64,000 nt of DNA from Candidatus Thioglobus autotrophicus. Its GTDB lineage: Bacteria > Pseudomonadota > Gammaproteobacteria > PS1 > Pseudothioglobaceae. The position numbers were made by a program, and so were the translations under genes. Each line of letters opens with the position of its first letter. Position 1 is the first letter of the stretch. The notes under the pieces are model-generated. The model was not told the DNA's origin, searched no databases, and was given only the letters and a program-made list of their open reading frames with translations. This document shows, one piece after another, positions 62,119 through 64,000 of this stretch. The stretch is from positions 372,001-436,000 of the forward strand of contig NZ_CP010552.1 of the NCBI RefSeq assembly GCF_001293165.1, written 5' to 3'.

Positions 62119-63108
62119 TTAAACCTTGTTGTATAAATATTCCTTTAAATGCCTTTCAATGAGCCTTAGCTCATCTTTATCCAAAAGTTCCTTATATATA
62201 CCGATATTTTTGCTTGAAGCGACAGAGTCATAATTTGAGTATAAACCCTTGTCAATACTCAAAAAATCACATACTTCATCGGAAACAACACTATGTCTTT
62301 CAACAAATTCTTCAAATCGAACTATTTTAATAAAATCACTATCTACAGATTCTATCCTTAACATCATTTCCTTATACCAGTCAATATATTCACTGACAGA
62401 CCGAGCATTTTTATGCTTTTTTAACTCACAATACTGGTCTCTAGGATCTCTAACAACAAGAATAACCTTTCTATTAGGAAAATAATCAGTTGAATTGACT
62501 GGATTCCAGCCAGATCCTGCCTGATTAAGTAAAGTGTACTTTTTATCATGAACTCCAAACATTTTCAAATGCAATTCACGAGTTTTTTCAACAAAATCTA
62601 CTCCAATGGTGGGTAAATACTTATCTTTAGCATAGTCTTTATTTATTATTTTTAGACGGTTATATATTCTCTTAAAGAATGGCGCAGTAAACCATTCCCA
62701 GTGGGAGTTATAGGGAAGCGAACTAACAACAAGACTATCAACATATAAGTCAATTAATTTATAATACGCATTGATATTATCCCCATACCCCATTCCAGGA
62801 TTATATTTGGTGTGTTTACGACCTAGCTTATATGCTATTTTTTTAAATTTAACTATATTTAAATGCGCACTTGGATGACTAAAAAAAAATCCACATGATG
62901 CATGAAGTGACATTATCCCGTATGGCACTTGAGGTAAAAGATATTCCTCTCCATTAAGCGGATCGTATGAGTCACTTCTACCAGATAAAAAATCATACAC
63001 TGCACCTGCGCCAGAGTAAAAAGTTCCTAAAGTTATTACGAATTTTGGAGGAAAATTTTCCTTATCACGCAAATTTAGAGTGAACTTTTTTTTTACAGAT
63101 TTAGACAT
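62119..63108 (-). CDS. Sulfotransferase-like protein
   Basis: 329 aa. An N-terminal LGTFYSGAGAVYDFLSG (about 27-43) stands where sulfotransferases have the 5'-phosphosulfate loop (G-x3-S-G). KVILVVRDPRDQYCELKKH (about 215-232) matches the 3'-phosphate-binding R-D-P-R-D and the following Ser/Cys position. The donor would be PAPS. It could also bind other 3'-phosphonucleotides, for example the 3'-phospho-cytidine diphosphoramidate expected from the cassette at 51328-55624, which is an inference. Overlaps the NeuA-type gene by eight bases. Confidence 0.7.
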   Translation of the reverse strand: MSKSVKKKFTLNLRDKENFPPKFVITLGTFYSGAGAVYDFLSGRSDSYDPLNGEEYLLPQVPYGIMSLHASCGFFFSHPSAHLNIVKFKKIAYKLGRKHTKYNPGMGYGDNINAYYKLIDLYVDSLVVSSLPYNSHWEWFTAPFFKRIYNRLKIINKDYAKDKYLPTIGVDFVEKTRELHLKMFGVHDKKYTLLNQAGSGWNPVNSTDYFPNRKVILVVRDPRDQYCELKKHKNARSVSEYIDWYKEMMLRIESVDSDFIKIVRFEEFVERHSVVSDEVCDFLSIDKGLYSNYDSVASSKNIGIYKELLDKDELRLIERHLKEYLYNKV

Positions 63109-63838
63109 ATAAGTCTCTTGTTGTTTTTACTTCTCGGCAGCGATTAGACATTAGCATTTTTGCAATATTAAAATCAATCATTTCATCTATGTCTATAGAG
63201 CTCTCTCTATTCATTTTATAAGAGTAAATATTATCTTGTATAAAAAAAGTTTTTTCATTCAATATTCTTTCTATCTTACAGAGGTAGATGGCGCCATTTA
63301 ATCTGTAGTAACTTTCCAAATCTTGACTTCTGCTATTTAACACCTGATTATCCAAAAAATTTGACAAACTTCCACTAGATGGGATTGTATTACACCACAA
63401 CGGGCTATGATCTACATTACATACACTAACTATCGCATCACATTTTTTTTGCTGTAGCAACTCTATAGACTCATCTATATTTTTAACAGTTCGCAGTGGG
63501 GAAGTTGGTTGCAAAAGGACAACATAATCATACCGTTCATCAGCCTTTTGAAAAAATTCTATCGCGTGCAAAACAACACTGATTGAGCTTGCATGGTTTG
63601 AGGAAAATTTATCTGGCCGTATAAACGGTACTTTTGCACCGTATTTTTTAGCAACTGTTGAAATTTCATTATCATCTGTTGACACAACTACATTGTCAAT
63701 ATATTTTGATGCTAACGCCGCTTCGATTGTCCAAGAAATTAGTGGTTTTCCCGATAAATTAAGAATATTTTTCTTTGGTATACGCTCACTCCCACCTCTC
63801 GCAGGAATAATAGCTAAAACTTTTTTTTTGCCAATCAT
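63101..63838 (-). CDS. neuA: CMP-nonulosonate synthetase (NeuA/LegF/PseF family)
   Basis: 245 aa. AIIPARGGSERIPKKN (9-24) binds CTP, then LLQPTSPLRTVKNIDE, and NGAIYLCK, with the late DIDEMIDFNIA. It activates a nine-carbon acid to the CMP-sugar. The preceding gene looks like LegE, which points to LegF of the GDP-dependent legionaminate route. Its ATG overlaps the LegE-like stop by one base. The partners LegB, C, G, I may lie to the right of the window. Confidence 0.92.
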   Translation of the reverse strand: MIGKKKVLAIIPARGGSERIPKKNILNLSGKPLISWTIEAALASKYIDNVVVSTDDNEISTVAKKYGAKVPFIRPDKFSSNHASSISVVLHAIEFFQKADERYDYVVLLQPTSPLRTVKNIDESIELLQQKKCDAIVSVCNVDHSPLWCNTIPSSGSLSNFLDNQVLNSRSQDLESYYRLNGAIYLCKIERILNEKTFFIQDNIYSYKMNRESSIDIDEMIDFNIAKMLMSNRCREVKTTRDLYV

Positions 63839-64000
63839 TATGAAAATTGACTCACATCTCTTTGTGCTTGGTCAAACTGTTCTATTTGCCCAATATCTAG
63901 CCAGTATTCATGGACAGGAAACATGTTAATTTTCCCAGAATCTCTTCTTTTTTGTTCCAATAACTGAGGCATATCTAAATAACTTTTCCCATCAACCATA
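63838..64000 (-). CDS. Nucleotidyltransferase C-terminus, LegE/PtmE-like (5' end off the window)
   Basis: Only the last 53 codons are visible. The segment NMFPVHEYWLDIGQIEQFDQA is characteristic of the sugar-1-phosphate nucleotidyltransferases of the LegE/PtmE type (usually with CBS domains at the N-terminus), which make GDP-GlcN in legionaminate synthesis. The stop shares one base with the NeuA-type start. Confidence 0.75.
   Translation of the reverse strand, partial: MVDGKSYLDMPQLLEQKRRDSGKINMFPVHEYWLDIGQIEQFDQAQRDVSQFS

Overview
The window is AT-rich (roughly one third G+C) and is almost entirely a surface-polysaccharide locus (O-antigen or capsule type). All genes lie on the minus strand except two transposases and one PIG-L deacetylase, so transcription runs from beyond base 64000 towards base 1. 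The WecE, KdsB, WbpM-type dehydratase and IS1595/IS3 sequences look gammaproteobacterial. An AT-rich sulfur-oxidiser or symbiont of the SUP05/Thioglobus type would fit, but that placement is a guess.

Layout in transcription order (right to left). 64000-59163: end of a LegE/PtmE-type nucleotidyltransferase, a NeuA-type CMP-nonulosonate synthetase, a sulfotransferase-like protein, a methyltransferase and two GT-B glycosyltransferases. 59091-55755: a membrane protein carrying eight perfect 15-bp repeats, a transglutaminase-like membrane-anchored protein and a family 2 glycosyltransferase. 55624-51328: four contiguous genes matching, in family and number, the Campylobacter phosphoramidate (MeOPN precursor) set Cj1415-Cj1418: PEP-synthase-like L-glutamine kinase, APS-kinase-like kinase, class I amidotransferase-fold hydrolase and cytidylyltransferase. 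51255-42469: an ABC flippase and a nonulosonate-like set (PseB, PhyH dioxygenase, aldo-keto reductase, SpsF/class III aminotransferase fusion, RmlD-like reductase, NeuB). 42487-36012: GT2, zinc-ribbon methyltransferase and an acyl cassette (GNAT, AAC(3)-like acyltransferase, ACP, acyl-activating enzyme, DUF4910 peptidase-like protein).

35746-16806 is a rearranged zone. It holds three IS3-family copies (two intact, one without its transposase start), one of the two IS1595 copies, a Wzx flippase, a frameshifted FkbM methyltransferase, several gene remnants, and a module of HAD phosphatase, GT2 polyprenyl-phosphate glycosyltransferase, FAD oxidoreductase with a cysteine cluster, SDR reductase, GtrA-like flippase and GT-C enzyme. 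That module resembles in logic the mycobacterial DprE1/DprE2 epimerisation of a lipid-linked sugar. Its GT2 gene is interrupted by IS1595, and part of the module is duplicated in shortened form at 16806-17476.

16805-1 is a more conventional O-antigen tail: KdsB, a large glycosyltransferase-like protein, a methyltransferase, a PIG-L deacetylase next to the other IS1595 copy, GT2, AsnB-type amidotransferase, GT4, an NDP-sugar epimerase, WecE aminotransferase with its small transporter-like partner, the initiating phosphosugar transferase and the WbpM-type 4,6-dehydratase. Together these would make, decorate (amidation, acylation, methylation, possibly sulfation and phosphoramidation), polymerise and export a complex glycan. 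Several steps are broken in this genome.
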